The position numbers and the translations under genes are program-made. Below are positions 8,993 to 18,000 of a stretch of 64,000 bases of DNA, piece after piece. The stretch is from Aquibium oceanicum. Lineage in GTDB: Bacteria; Pseudomonadota; Alphaproteobacteria; Rhizobiales; Rhizobiaceae. The DNA lies in the NCBI RefSeq assembly GCF_001889605.1, contig NZ_CP018171.1, forward strand, positions 62,001 to 126,000, given 5' to 3'. Numbering within the stretch: the stretch's first letter is position 1; the number at the start of each line of letters is the position of its first letter. Below the pieces are notes generated by a model, which saw only the letters and a list, made by a program, of their open reading frames with translations, did not search any database and was not told the DNA's origin.

Positions 8993-10006
8993 TCAGTCGC
9001 TCATCACCGAGAGCCACTCGTCGACCCAGGCCTTCCGGTTGTCGGCTACCTCCTCGGGGCTGAAGACGAGCGTCTCGTCCGGCTCGACCAGCTTGTCGAA
9101 AGCCGGATCGAGCGGCTCCGACGTCTCGCCCGCCGGATACATCCAGTTCGCTTCCGGAATGGCGTCCTGAAAGCCGGGTCCGGTCATGAATTCCATGAAC
9201 TCCTTCGCCAGCGGATTGTCCGCGCCATGCGCGGTGATCCCCGCCACCTCGACCTGGAGGTAATGCCCCTCCGAGAATTCCGCCGCCTGGTAGCGTTCCG
9301 TGTCCTCGGCGATCATGTGGTAGGCCGGCGAGGTCGTGTAGGAAAGCACCATCGGCGCCTCGCCGCTGGTGAAGAGCCCGTAGGCCTCGCTCCAGCCCGG
9401 CGTCACCGTCAGCACGCGGTCCTTCAGCTTTCCCCAGGCCTCGCCCGCTCCGTCGCCGTAGACGGCCTTCATCCAGAGAAGCAGACCCAGCCCTGGCGTC
9501 GAGGTGCGCGGATCCTGGATGACGATCTTCTGTTCGGGATCGCCCTCGACCAGTTCCTTCAGGCTGGAGGGCGGCGTCTCGATCGCCTGGGTGTCGTAGA
9601 TCACGGCGAAGTAGCCGTAGTCGAAGGGCAGGAACACATCGTCCGTCCAACCGCCCGGCACGTCGACCTTGGGCGCCTCGACGCCATGAGGCGAAAACAG
9701 CCCGATCTCCTTGGCGTCTGCGGTCAGGTTTGTGTCGAGGCCGAGCACGATGTCGGCCTCGGTCTGGTCGCCTTCCAGCTTCATCCGGTTGAGCAGCGCC
9801 ACGCCGTCCGCGACGGAGACGAATTCGAGATCGCAGCCGCATTCGGCCTCGAAGGCCTTCTCGACCTGCGGCCCCGGCCCCCAGTCGGCGGTGAAGCTCT
9901 CGTAGGTGTAGACGGTGAGCGTATCCTTGCCGTACTGCGCGAGGGCGGGAACGGAAGAGACGGAAGCGGCGAGTGCCGCGGCGAAGATTCGGGTGGTCGT
10001 GCGCAT
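8993..10006 (-). CDS. thiB: Thiamine ABC transporter, periplasmic binding protein ThiB
   Basis: This 337-residue periplasmic protein binds thiamine, TMP or TPP. It has a signal peptide ([18 protein letters not shown], cleaved before QYGKD), the ThiB opening [17 protein letters not shown], and the family core [11 protein letters not shown] and [11 protein letters not shown]. The frame is open up to 10051, but the ATG at 10006 has a clear GAGGAGG ribosome site. It is the first gene of thiBPQ, and the TPP riboswitch lies about 60 bases upstream. Confidence 0.94.
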   Translation of the reverse strand: MRTTTRIFAAALAASVSSVPALAQYGKDTLTVYTYESFTADWGPGPQVEKAFEAECGCDLEFVSVADGVALLNRMKLEGDQTEADIVLGLDTNLTADAKEIGLFSPHGVEAPKVDVPGGWTDDVFLPFDYGYFAVIYDTQAIETPPSSLKELVEGDPEQKIVIQDPRTSTPGLGLLLWMKAVYGDGAGEAWGKLKDRVLTVTPGWSEAYGLFTSGEAPMVLSYTTSPAYHMIAEDTERYQAAEFSEGHYLQVEVAGITAHGADNPLAKEFMEFMTGPGFQDAIPEANWMYPAGETSEPLDPAFDKLVEPDETLVFSPEEVADNRKAWVDEWLSVMSD

Positions 10007-10065
10007 GGAGCGCCTCCTCTGGTTTCGAAATGAAAGGAATTGAGGCGCCATTTGCGAGCGTCTAA

Positions 10066-10161
10066 TCCCTCCGCCGGTACAAACCGGATCAGGTTCAGCG
10101 GGTTGGCAGGGAAAACCCTTCGCCTCTCAGCCGGAAAGTCCAAGGACCTCCGGCACCCCGT
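10066..10161 (-). ncRNA. TPP riboswitch (THI element) controlling thiBPQ
   Basis: On the minus strand this segment carries the diagnostic THI-box pieces in order: CGGGGTGC near the 5' end, GGCTGAGAG (about 10123-10131), AACCCGCTGAACCTGATC, and CCGGTTTGTACCGGCGGAGG. These form the P1-P5 folds that bind thiamine pyrophosphate. The end lies about 60 bases before the thiB start, close enough to mask the ribosome site. High TPP should therefore shut off thiamine uptake. Confidence 0.95.
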
Positions 10162-10287
10162 TAGAGCGAGCGGGAACTTAAGGCGGGCGGGAGCAGACGG
10201 CAAGGCCCTTCGGGCGACGAAGTCCGCCTGCCGGTCCCGAGCGCCGGCCTTCCTTTCCGCATCGGCGGCGTGATAGAGGCGGCGCGC

Positions 10288-10938
10288 ATGAGCAAATTCG
10301 TCATCCTTCTCGGCGGCGACCTCGTCCGGACGCCGCGCCTCGACGCCGCGCTGTCCGGCGCCCGGGTGATCGCGGCCGATTCCGGCATCCGGCACGCGAC
10401 GGCGCTCGGCGTGACGCCGGAGCTGTGGATCGGCGACTTCGATTCCATCGGTGGGATCGACGTCGAGCCCCACGTGGACGTCCCGAGGGACGTCTACCCG
10501 CCGGAAAAGGACAGCACCGACGGCGAACTGGCGGCCGACGCGGCGCTCGTGCGCGGAGCAACCTCCCTCGTGCTGGCCGGCGCCTTTGGCGGGCCGCGCG
10601 CCGACCACGCCTTCCTCCACATGACCGCCGCCATCAGGCTCGCGGAATCCGGCATGCCGGTCCTTCTGACAAGCGGTCTGGAGGAAGGCATGCCCCTGAT
10701 GCCCGGACAGCGCGGGTACGATTATGCCGACGGCACGATGTTCAGCATCCTGGCCTTCTCGCCGCTGTCGGGCCTCAGCGTCGAAGGCGCCAAGTGGCCG
10801 CTCGACGCCGTCGCGATCGCGTTCGGCTCGTCGCTCATCATGTCGAACGAGGTCCGCGGGAAGCTGCGCATCACCTTGCGCGCCGGCCGCGCCCTGCTGC
10901 TCGCCCGCCCCGAAACACACCTCCCGTCCGCAGGTTAG
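10288..10938 (+). CDS. thiN: Thiamine pyrophosphokinase
   Basis: This 216-residue cytoplasmic enzyme transfers pyrophosphate from ATP to thiamine, giving TPP directly. The family marks are VIAADSGIRHATALGVTPEL, the acidic IGDFDS motif, YPPEKDSTDGELA (catalytic Asp/Glu and Lys) and GAFGGPRADHAFLH. A GTG at 10270 is in frame, but the ATG at 10288 gives the normal N-terminus. It is divergent from thiBPQ, so uptake and activation genes share the intergenic region; the riboswitch itself faces only the transporter. The ABC-F gene begins 6 bp after its stop. Confidence 0.92.
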   Translation: MSKFVILLGGDLVRTPRLDAALSGARVIAADSGIRHATALGVTPELWIGDFDSIGGIDVEPHVDVPRDVYPPEKDSTDGELAADAALVRGATSLVLAGAFGGPRADHAFLHMTAAIRLAESGMPVLLTSGLEEGMPLMPGQRGYDYADGTMFSILAFSPLSGLSVEGAKWPLDAVAIAFGSSLIMSNEVRGKLRITLRAGRALLLARPETHLPSAG

Positions 10939-10944
10939 AGCCGC

Positions 10945-12765
10945 ATGGCGCCACCGCTTCTCCGTCTCGACGACATCCGCCTCACCTTCGGCGGCACGCC
11001 GCTCTTGGACGGCGCCTCGCTGTCGCTGTCGCCCGGCGAGCGCGTCGCGCTGGTCGGCCGCAACGGTTCGGGCAAGTCGACGCTGCTGAAGATCGCCGCC
11101 GGCATGGTCGAGCCGCAGGACGGCGAGGTCTTCAACCAGCCGAGCGCGACGGTCCGATACCTGCGCCAGGCGGCCGACATGGAGGGCTTCGCCACCGTGC
11201 GCGCCTATGTCGAGGCGGGGCTGGGACCGGCCGACGATTCCTACCGCGCCACCTACATCCTCGAAAACCTCGGGCTGACCGGCGAGGAGACGCCACAGAC
11301 GCTTTCCGGTGGCGAAGCCCGACGAGCCGCGCTGGCGCGGGTGCTCGCCCCGCAGCCGGACGTGCTCCTGCTCGACGAGCCGACCAACCATCTCGATCTT
11401 TCGGTAATCGAGTGGCTGGAGGAGGAACTGGCACGCACCTCCTCGGCCTTCGTCGTCATCTCGCACGACCGGCGCTTCCTGGAGCGGGTGACCCGCGCCA
11501 CCGTCTGGCTCGACCGCGGCCAGACCCGCCGCCTCGACAAGGGCTTCGGCCATTTCGAGGAATGGCGCGATCAGGTGCTGGAGGAGGAAGAGCGCGAGCA
11601 GCACAAGCTCGGCCGCCAGATCGTGCGAGAGGAGCACTGGCTGCGCTACGGCGTGACCGCGCGGCGCAAGCGCAACATGCGCCGCCTCGGCGACCTCCAG
11701 TCGATGCGGGCGAAGTTCCGCAGCCATCGCGGCGCGGAAGGCGTAGCCAAGATGACCGCAAGCGAGGCGGCCGAGAGCGGCAAGCTCGTCATAGAGACGA
11801 AAGGCATCTCGAAGCGCTTCGGCGAGCTTGCCATCGTGAACGACTTCTCCACCCGCATCCAGCGCGGCGACCGCATCGGCCTCGTGGGACCGAACGGCGT
11901 CGGCAAGACGACGCTGCTGAAGATGTTGACCGGCGAACTCGCGCCAGACAAGGGCAGCGTCCGGCTCGGCGTCAACCTCGAGATCGCGACGCTCGACCAG
12001 CGCCGCGCCGCACTCGATCCCGAGGAAACGCTGGCGCACTTCCTGACCGACGGGCGCGGCGAGACGGTGGTCGTCAACGGCGAAGAGCGTCACGTCGTCT
12101 CCTACATGAAGGACTTCCTGTTCAAGCCCGAGCAGGCGCGCACGCCGGTGCGCGAACTCTCGGGCGGCGAGAAGGCGCGGCTGCTCCTTGCCCGCGTCCT
12201 GTCGCGCCCAGCCAACCTGCTGGTGCTCGACGAGCCGACCAACGACCTCGACATGGAGACGCTCGACCTGTTGCAGGAACTCGTCTCGGGTTTCCCGGGC
12301 ACCGTGATCCTTGTCAGCCACGACCGCGACTTCCTCGACCGGACGGTCACCAGCACCATCGCGCCGGAGGGCGACGGGCGCTGGGTCGAATATGCCGGCG
12401 GATACACCGACCTGCTCGCCCAGCGCGGCAGCGCCCGCTTCGAGCGACGCGGCGGACAGGCCAAGGCGCCGGAGCCGAATTCCTCCGCGGGCGCCAAGCC
12501 GGAGGCTCCGGCGAAAGCCGCGTCGAAGAAGCTCTCTTACAAGCAGAAGTTCGCGCTGGAGACCCTGCCGGGGAAGATGGAAACAGCCACCGCCGCCATA
12601 GCGAAGCTGGAAGCGAAGCTCGCCGATCCGCAGTTCTTCGCCCGCGACGCGGCGGGGTTCAACAGGATCGCCGGGGAACTCGACAAGGAGCGCGAAGCCC
12701 TTTCCGCCATGGAAGAGGAATGGCTGGAGCTGGAGATGCTGCGCGAGGAGATCGAGGGCGGGTAG
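10945..12765 (+). CDS. ABC-F family ATP-binding protein (Uup/EttA-like)
   Basis: This 606-residue soluble protein has two ABC ATPase domains and no membrane helices. Domain 1 has Walker [12 protein letters not shown], signature LSGGEARRAALARVL and Walker B VLLLDEPTNHLD; domain 2 has GPNGVGKTTLL, LSGGEKARLLLARVL and LVLDEPTNDLD. The linker between them and the charged, coiled-coil-prone C-terminus (ETLPGKMETATAAIAKLEAK) resemble Uup. ABC-F proteins act on ribosomes or, for Uup, in DNA and ribosome maintenance. The ATG at 10945 is 6 bp after thiN, so they are probably cotranscribed. Confidence 0.9.
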   Translation: MAPPLLRLDDIRLTFGGTPLLDGASLSLSPGERVALVGRNGSGKSTLLKIAAGMVEPQDGEVFNQPSATVRYLRQAADMEGFATVRAYVEAGLGPADDSYRATYILENLGLTGEETPQTLSGGEARRAALARVLAPQPDVLLLDEPTNHLDLSVIEWLEEELARTSSAFVVISHDRRFLERVTRATVWLDRGQTRRLDKGFGHFEEWRDQVLEEEEREQHKLGRQIVREEHWLRYGVTARRKRNMRRLGDLQSMRAKFRSHRGAEGVAKMTASEAAESGKLVIETKGISKRFGELAIVNDFSTRIQRGDRIGLVGPNGVGKTTLLKMLTGELAPDKGSVRLGVNLEIATLDQRRAALDPEETLAHFLTDGRGETVVVNGEERHVVSYMKDFLFKPEQARTPVRELSGGEKARLLLARVLSRPANLLVLDEPTNDLDMETLDLLQELVSGFPGTVILVSHDRDFLDRTVTSTIAPEGDGRWVEYAGGYTDLLAQRGSARFERRGGQAKAPEPNSSAGAKPEAPAKAASKKLSYKQKFALETLPGKMETATAAIAKLEAKLADPQFFARDAAGFNRIAGELDKEREALSAMEEEWLELEMLREEIEGG

Positions 12766-12791
12766 CGACGGCGCTTCCGTCCGGGCCAAGG

Positions 12792-13673
12792 CTAAACGAA
12801 GAGCGCCCTCGCCTTCTCCACTTCGGCGCTGATGAAGGCCGAGACGATCTGGATGCGGCGGAGCGGCCGCACCGTCTCGTGGTAGACCAGCCAGTAGGCG
12901 CGGCGGATCGGCGGCGCGGCGGCGACCGGGACGAGGTCGTCGTGCATGCGCGCGATGAAGGTGTGCAGGATGCCGATACCGGCGCCAGCGCGCACAGCCT
13001 CGGTCTGGCCGATAGCCGAAGAGACCTGGAACCGCGCGTCCCAGGCGGGATCGAACTCGGCGGCGTAGTCGAGGCTCGGGCTGACGGTCAGGTCGCCGAC
13101 ATAGCCGACGAGGCGGTGGCGGGTCAGTTCGCCGGGCGAAGACGGGAGCCCGTTCTCCTCCGCGTATGTCCGGGAGGCGAAGAGCCCGAGCGAGTAGTCG
13201 ACCAGCTTCGCCGCGACGAGCCGGCCTTCGGTCGGGCGCTCGACGGTGATGGCGATGTCGGCCTCCCGCCGCGACAGGGAGAAGGAGCGCGGCACCGGAA
13301 CGAGCTGGATCGAGAGATCCCGGTGCAATGTCGTGAGTTCGCCAAGCCGCGGCGCGAGGAAGGCGACGCCGAAACCGTCCGGCGCGCCGATGCGCACCGT
13401 TCCGGCGATCTCGTCGCCCTCGCCCGCGATCTCGGCGCGCGCGGCGATCATGTCGGCTTCCATTCGCTCGGCGATGACGAAGAACCGCTCGCCGGCCTCG
13501 GTGAGTTCGCTGCCCGTCGTCAGCCGCCGGAACAGCTTGGTCTTCAGGCTCTCCTCCAGGGCTGCGACGCGGCGCGACACCGTCGCATGGTTGAGTTCGA
13601 GCCGCCGCGCCGCGCCGAGAATCTGGCCGGCCCGCGCCACGGCGAGGAAGACCCTCACGTCGTCCCAGTTCAT
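12792..13673 (-). CDS. LysR family transcriptional regulator
   Basis: This 293-residue protein has an N-terminal winged helix-turn-helix (MNWDDVRVFLAVARAGQILG, then RLELNHATVSRRVAALEESL) and a LysR effector-binding domain. The frame continues to 13706, but MNWDDVRVFL at 13673 is the standard LysR start. It is divergent from mmsA across a 158-bp gap with an 8-9-8 inverted repeat, so mmsA is its likely target. The inducer is unknown; a valine or inositol catabolite would fit the neighbour, but this is inference. Confidence 0.9.
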   Translation of the reverse strand: MNWDDVRVFLAVARAGQILGAARRLELNHATVSRRVAALEESLKTKLFRRLTTGSELTEAGERFFVIAERMEADMIAARAEIAGEGDEIAGTVRIGAPDGFGVAFLAPRLGELTTLHRDLSIQLVPVPRSFSLSRREADIAITVERPTEGRLVAAKLVDYSLGLFASRTYAEENGLPSSPGELTRHRLVGYVGDLTVSPSLDYAAEFDPAWDARFQVSSAIGQTEAVRAGAGIGILHTFIARMHDDLVPVAAAPPIRRAYWLVYHETVRPLRRIQIVSAFISAEVEKARALFV

Positions 13674-13765
13674 GCGCGTCGTCCTCCCATCGGGGAAACC
13701 TGCCATTTGCGGGAATTGAAGTCCACTCGCCGGCGCGCACTATTTGACGCACAACCGATACGGCG

Positions 13766-13790
13766 GCGCTCGCATTGCATTCGCGAGCGC
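13766..13790. promoter_or_regulatory. Inverted repeat between lysR and mmsA
   Basis: GCGCTCGC at 13766-13773 and GCGAGCGC at 13783-13790 form a perfect 8-bp inverted repeat with a 9-base spacer. It lies 41 bases before the mmsA start. It could be a regulator operator (the T-N11-A spacing of LysR sites is not obvious) or a hairpin in the mmsA leader. Confidence 0.4.
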
Positions 13791-13831
13791 AAAGCGGGAC
13801 ACTGCGACAAATCATTCCAAGGGAGCGAAAC

Positions 13832-15328
13832 ATGCAGGAAGTCGGCCATTTCATCGGCGGCAAGCACGTCGCCAGCACCAGCGGGCGCAACCAGAACATC
13901 ATGCAGCCCATGGACGGCAGCGTCCGAGGCACCGTCGCGCTGGGTTCGAAGAAGGAACTGCGCGACGCAGTGGAGAACGCCAAGGCAGCGCAGCCGGCCT
14001 GGGCGGCGACCAACCCGCAGCGGCGCGTGCGCGTGCTGATGAAGTTCCTCGAACTGGTGCACAAGGAGTACGATTCGCTCGCTGAACTCCTGGCGCGCGA
14101 GCACGGCAAGACGATCGCCGACGCCAAGGGCGACATCCAGCGCGGCCTCGAAGTCGTGGAAGTCTGCGTCGGCGCGCCGCACATGCTGAAGGGCGAATAT
14201 ACCGACGGCGCTGGCCCCGGCATCGACATCTACTCCATGCGCCAGCCGCTCGGCGTGGTCGCCGGCATCACGCCGTTCAACTTCCCCGCCATGATCCCCC
14301 TGTGGAAGATCGGCCCGGCGATCGCCAGCGGCAACGCCTTCATCCTGAAGCCGTCGGAGCGCGATCCGGGCGTCCCGATGCGCATCGCCGAACTCTTCCT
14401 CGAAGCTGGGCTGCCGGCCGGCATCCTCAACGTCGTCAACGGCGACAAGGAAGTGGTCGACGCCATCCTCGACGATCCCGACATCAAGGCGATCGGCTTC
14501 GTCGGATCGACCCCGATCGCGCAGTACATCTATTCGCGCGCCGCGGCGACCGGCAAGCGGGCGCAGTGCTTCGGCGGCGCCAAGAACCACATGATCATCA
14601 TGCCCGACGCCGACATGGACCAGACGGTCGACGCCCTGATCGGCGCCGGCTACGGCTCGGCCGGTGAGCGCTGCATGGCGGTCTCGGTCGCGGTTCCGGT
14701 CGGACAGGAAACCGCAGACCGGCTGGTGGAAAAGCTGATCCCGCGCGTCGAGAGCCTCAAGGTCGGTCCGTCGACCGACAGTTCCGCCGATTTCGGGCCG
14801 CTGGTGACCCAGCAGGCGCTGGAGCGCGTGAAGGGCTACGTCGATCTCGGCGTCAAGGAAGGCGCAAAGCTCGTCGTCGACGGCCGCGGCTTCAAGATGC
14901 AGGGCTACGAGAACGGCTACTACATGGGTGGCTGCCTCTTCGACGAGGTGACGCCGGACATGCGCATCTACAAGGAAGAGATTTTCGGCCCCGTGCTCTC
15001 GGTGGTGCGCGCCAAGACCTACGAGGACGCGCTGAAGCTGCCCAACGAGCATGAGTACGGCAACGGCGTCGCGATCTTCACGCGCGACGGCGATGCCGCG
15101 CGCGATTTCGCTTCGCGGGTGCAGGTCGGGATGGTCGGCGTCAACGTGCCGATCCCGGTGCCGATCGCCTACTACACGTTCGGCGGCTGGAAGGGCTCGG
15201 CCTTCGGTGATCTGAACCAGCACGGCCCGGACGCTTTCCGCTTCTACACCAAGACCAAGTCTGTCACCGCCCGTTGGCCGAGCGGCATCAAGGACGGCGC
15301 GGAGTTCGTCATCCCGACGATGAACTGA
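13832..15328 (+). CDS. mmsA: CoA-acylating methylmalonate-semialdehyde dehydrogenase
   Basis: This 498-residue aldehyde dehydrogenase converts methylmalonate semialdehyde (and malonate semialdehyde) with CoA and NAD+ to propionyl-CoA (or acetyl-CoA), in valine or inositol breakdown. The catalytic cysteine is C281 in GSAGERCMAVSVAV; GVVAGITPFNFPAMIPLW and the IFGPVLSVV segment are typical of MmsA/IolA. The conserved general-base Glu of ordinary ALDHs is replaced by FGGAKNH, as expected for a CoA-acylating member. The ATG at 13832 follows AAGGGAG; the longer frame from 13775 is unlikely. Confidence 0.93.
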   Translation: MQEVGHFIGGKHVASTSGRNQNIMQPMDGSVRGTVALGSKKELRDAVENAKAAQPAWAATNPQRRVRVLMKFLELVHKEYDSLAELLAREHGKTIADAKGDIQRGLEVVEVCVGAPHMLKGEYTDGAGPGIDIYSMRQPLGVVAGITPFNFPAMIPLWKIGPAIASGNAFILKPSERDPGVPMRIAELFLEAGLPAGILNVVNGDKEVVDAILDDPDIKAIGFVGSTPIAQYIYSRAAATGKRAQCFGGAKNHMIIMPDADMDQTVDALIGAGYGSAGERCMAVSVAVPVGQETADRLVEKLIPRVESLKVGPSTDSSADFGPLVTQQALERVKGYVDLGVKEGAKLVVDGRGFKMQGYENGYYMGGCLFDEVTPDMRIYKEEIFGPVLSVVRAKTYEDALKLPNEHEYGNGVAIFTRDGDAARDFASRVQVGMVGVNVPIPVPIAYYTFGGWKGSAFGDLNQHGPDAFRFYTKTKSVTARWPSGIKDGAEFVIPTMN

Positions 15329-15399
15329 TCCGGCGGTCGGAAGAGCGGGGCCGGCTCATGCCGGCGGCGGTCATGATCGACCGCCCGCTCGATCTGCCC

Positions 15400-15810
15400 C
15401 TATGAGGTGTCGTTGGGCTTCGGTGTAGTGCCGCCTGGGCGGCAGCCGGAGCCCGGAATGGCGTGCGACCTGAGGCCGGGCCGCTCCCGTTGGCGGTCGA
15501 ACAGGTCTCCGAGTGGCAATAGAGTGCAGAGCGCAGCGGCCAGCGCGTAGAAGCGCGCGGCGAGCCGCAGCGCATCATCCGGGTCGTTCCCGACCAGCGC
15601 GATCGCCTCGATTTCCGAGAGCGGCAAGCCCACCGTCTCGAAGACGTAGTCTTCCGACACCGCCTCCGCGTAGCGCAAGAGGCAAAGCACAAACCAGCGG
15701 ACCGGCGCGGACCGCGTGGCGGCCTGCTCGGCCATGGCGGCGAAAGAGACGAGCAGCGCAATGACGCGCCGAAGCATCTTTTCATCCACCATTGCCGCCT
15801 GCACGTGCAT
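15400..15810 (-). CDS. Hypothetical protein
   Basis: This 136-residue protein has no recognised domain. Its N-terminal two thirds are rich in alanine, leucine and arginine and predicted helical (MLRRVIALLVSFAAMAEQAA, then DDALRLAARFYALAAALCTL), with two or three moderately hydrophobic stretches; the tail is Gly/Pro-rich. The ATG at 15810 has AAGGA six bases upstream. I favour a real gene because the start has a ribosome site and the reading frame avoids the repeats beside it, but the composition alone could mislead. It is convergent with mmsA. Confidence 0.55.
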   Translation of the reverse strand: MHVQAAMVDEKMLRRVIALLVSFAAMAEQAATRSAPVRWFVLCLLRYAEAVSEDYVFETVGLPLSEIEAIALVGNDPDDALRLAARFYALAAALCTLLPLGDLFDRQRERPGLRSHAIPGSGCRPGGTTPKPNDTS

Positions 15811-15930
15811 CTCGTGTCCTTCGCTGACCGAGGGGCAGTGTGGCGCGGGTGGCGGGTGCGTGGATGGAATTCGAGGAAGCCGTTGATCCGGCTGGGGTGG
15901 GTGCCCGTCCGATCCACGCCGCCTCCCTCC

Positions 15931-15994
15931 GCTTCGTCATCCTCGGCCGACCGCGCGAAGCGGAGTGAGAGCCGGGGATCCAAGCCTGAGAGGC
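15931..15994. repeat. Palindromic intergenic repeat, unit A copy 1
   Basis: The unit has TCATCCTCGGCC, then a GAAGCGGAG core, then GAGCCGGGGATCCA and CCTGAGAGG. The two arms (ATCCTCGGC and GCCGGGGAT) can fold into a hairpin. It is about 64 bp long. Confidence 0.75.
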
Positions 15995-16068
15995 GGTGGA
16001 GGATGAGGTGGCGGAGATCAAGCTGCGGGACCGGGACAGACGCCTCAACCCAAGCGCCGTCCCTCTCC

Positions 16069-16132
16069 GCTTAGTCATCCTCGGCCGACCGCAGCGAAGC
16101 GCAGGTAGAGCCGAGGATCCAGGCCTGAGAGG
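16069..16132. repeat. Palindromic intergenic repeat, unit A copy 2
   Basis: This has the same arrangement as copy 1: TCATCCTCGGCCGACCG, a GCGAAGCG core, GAGCCGAGGATCCA and CCTGAGAGG. The arms ATCCTCGGC and GCCGAGGAT are perfectly complementary here. Confidence 0.75.
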
Positions 16133-16242
16133 CAGTCACGGGCGAGGTGGTGGAGAAGGAGGGGTGGTTTCCTGCACCACCTCACGCGGCCGACAAAGAT
16201 GGCGCTTCCTGCGCCATCTCACGCTGCCGATAGGCTCAGGCA

Positions 16243-16300
16243 TGGATCCCAGGGTCTACGCGACGCCGCTTCGCGGCTGCTCCGCCCTGGGATGACGAAG
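16243..16300. repeat. Palindromic intergenic repeat, unit B copy 1
   Basis: GGATCCCAGGGTCT, a central GACGCCGCTTCGCGGC stem and GCCCTGGGATGACGAAG. The outer arms ATCCCAGGG and CCCTGGGAT are perfectly complementary, so the unit folds into a cruciform-like hairpin. Confidence 0.75.
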
Positions 16301-16442
16301 CTGGGGGGTGACGGCGCTAACCGCTCGCTGCAGGGGAGCGCATGAGGACCGAGGATCAAGCGGCGGGACGGACTAGACGCCGATCCCACGCGCTGCCTCT
16401 CTCCGCTTCGAACAGAACTCCGATCGGAGCGACGCCTCCCTC

Positions 16443-16505
16443 CGCTTCGTCATCCTCGGCCGACCGGAGCGAAGCGGAGGGAGTGCCGAGGATCCAAACC
16501 TGAGA
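16443..16505. repeat. Palindromic intergenic repeat, unit A copy 3
   Basis: This is the third A unit: CGTCATCCTCGGCCGACCGG, GAAGCGGAGG, GTGCCGAGGATCCA and CCTGAGAA. The arms are complementary as in copy 2. Confidence 0.75.
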
Positions 16506-16610
16506 ACTGGTTACGGGTGAGGTGGAGGAGGGCGAGAGCGATTGCGACGCCTCACGCCGGGCGGCGAGAGCGGCTTCCTGAACCACCTCACGCTCCCGGT
16601 ACGCTCAGAC

Positions 16611-16675
16611 CTGGATCCTAGGGTCTGCGCGACGCCGCTTCGCGGCTGCTTCGCCCTGGGATGACGAAGGTGGGG
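16611..16675. repeat. Palindromic intergenic repeat, unit B copy 2
   Basis: This matches B copy 1 over almost its whole length (GGATCCTAGGGTCTGCGCGA, CGCTTCGCGGCTGC, TCGCCCTGGGATGACGAAG). It follows A copy 3 at about the same distance as B copy 1 follows A copy 2, so the A-B pair is a duplicated composite. Confidence 0.75.
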
Positions 16676-16931
16676 TAGCGACGACAACCGTCGGCGTCAG
16701 CGGTGGCGCGAGCGTTAGCGTCGCGCCAGCACGTTCATCTCCGACATCGTTCCCGGTCGCCGCCTCGCGTTTCCCGTCGTCATCATTTCGTGAAGGCCGT
16801 TGTGGAACCCGTTTGGGCCCTGCGACTTAATTCTCCAATCGCCTGCGGGCGAAGGTTCAAGGAAAAGCCAATCGCGCCTCCGGAAGGAGGCACAACGTCT
16901 CGTGCTCGCGAGATGAAGGAGAAGTATTCCC

Positions 16932-17324
16932 ATGGCAAAGCTCCCCGTCACTCTCGCCGCGATCGCCGCAGCCATCACCCTCACTGCAATCCCGATCGCT
17001 TCGATGGCCGGCTCCGGCTCCCCGATGGATGGCATTAGCCCGCCGCCGCTGGCGGCTTCCCCGGAGGCGCGGGTGCAGGCGTCGCAGGCGCCGAGCCTCG
17101 AACTCTGCGGCAAGCGCGACTCCATGGTTGCCGATCTCGGCCAGCAGTTCCGCGAACAGTCCCTGGCGACGGGCCTCGTGGACGAGAACGCCATGATGGA
17201 GATATTCGTGTCGCCATCCGGCACCTGGACGATTTTGGCCACCGGCACGGACGGCATTAGCTGCGTGCTGGCCGTCGGCGAAGGTTTCGAGGCCAATACC
17301 CAGATCGCCGGGCTAGGCGTCTGA
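16932..17324 (+). CDS. Hypothetical exported protein
   Basis: This 130-residue protein starts with a signal peptide (KLPVTLAAIAAAITLTAIPI, cleavage near SMAGSG). The mature part has two cysteines that could form a disulfide (LELCGKRDSM and GISCVLAVGEG) around a small alpha/beta domain with IFVSPSGTWTILATGTDG. This resembles small periplasmic proteins of unknown function common in Rhizobiales; I know no role. The ATG at 16932 has AAGGAGAAG upstream. It is convergent with the GntR regulator gene, 9 bp away. Confidence 0.75.
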   Translation: MAKLPVTLAAIAAAITLTAIPIASMAGSGSPMDGISPPPLAASPEARVQASQAPSLELCGKRDSMVADLGQQFREQSLATGLVDENAMMEIFVSPSGTWTILATGTDGISCVLAVGEGFEANTQIAGLGV

Positions 17325-17333
17325 CGTTCTGCG

Positions 17334-17987
17334 TCAGCGCCGCAGAGCCTCCTCGGCCCGTCGGCGCAGGGTGAGCATCAGCCGGTCGGCCTCCTGGCCG
17401 GCTTTTTCCTCGTCTCCGGCCATGATGGCCCGCACCATCGACAGATGGCGGTCGGCCGCCTCTGCGAGGCCGGTTTCGGCCTGATACCGGAACCAGAAGC
17501 GGCGGCTATGGCTCTGCAATGGCGCGGCTAGGCGCGACGCGAAGGCATTGTCTGCGCCCAGCGCCAAGGCTTCGTCGAGGCTCTTGTCTGCTTCGAGGAA
17601 AGACAGCACGTTGTCCTTGATAACGGCCTTCTGCATCCACAGCGCCGCATTACTGAATTTCTCCGCCGCCTCGCGCGTCGCGTTGCGCGTCGCCGCTCGA
17701 GCCAGAAGCACCTCGACGGCGCGGCGGGCGTCGATCACCCTCAGCCAGTCCCCGGGATGAAGCGGCGCCACGGCGACGCCGGCGCGCGGCCTGATCTCCA
17801 GAAGACCTTCCCAGGCGAGCCGCTGCATCGCCTCTCGCACCGGCGTGCGACCGAGGCCTAGCCGTTCGATGAGCGCGCCTTCCGTGGTCGTGGAGCCCGG
17901 CGCGAGTTCCAGCGTCACAATCATGCGCTCCAGCGCGCGGTAGGCCCGGGCTGCGGCCGGCTCAGCGGCGGTTTCGGGAGGGATCAT
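17334..17987 (-). CDS. GntR family (FadR/FCD) transcriptional regulator of the hydroxyproline cluster
   Basis: This 217-residue regulator has an N-terminal GntR winged helix (ALERMIVTLELAPGSTTTEG, then GLGRTPVREAMQRLAWEGLL) and a C-terminal FCD-type helical ligand domain with the DLHxxI-like and HLSMVRAIMAGDEEKA elements. The frame reaches an ATG at 18017, but that codon lies inside the operator-like repeat; the ATG at 17987 has AGGA upstream and leaves the repeat outside the gene. It is divergent from the hydroxyproline genes and probably represses them. The inducer is likely a pathway intermediate (inference). Confidence 0.85.
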   Translation of the reverse strand: MIPPETAAEPAAARAYRALERMIVTLELAPGSTTTEGALIERLGLGRTPVREAMQRLAWEGLLEIRPRAGVAVAPLHPGDWLRVIDARRAVEVLLARAATRNATREAAEKFSNAALWMQKAVIKDNVLSFLEADKSLDEALALGADNAFASRLAAPLQSHSRRFWFRYQAETGLAEAADRHLSMVRAIMAGDEEKAGQEADRLMLTLRRRAEEALRR

Positions 17988-18000
17988 TGGTCCTGCCACT

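Larger units (their letters stand above)
15811..16931. other. Gene-free 1.1-kb region made largely of dispersed palindromic repeats
   Basis: No coding sequence is convincing here. The region is built from at least three copies of an 'A' palindromic unit and two copies of a 'B' unit, listed separately, joined by GAGGTGG/CCACCTCA-rich inverted segments. The right end holds the promoter and leader of the gene at 16932 (ribosome site AAGGAGAA). Confidence 0.7.

Noticed and set aside
10425-14039. A 1,204-codon plus-strand frame.
   Set aside because: It is out of frame with the ABC-F gene and antisense to lysR, with an arginine-rich, featureless product.
9781-14229. A very long minus-strand open frame (about 1,480 codons).
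   Set aside because: It runs antisense through thiamine pyrophosphokinase, the ABC-F gene and mmsA. It shows no domain; high GC produces such shadows.
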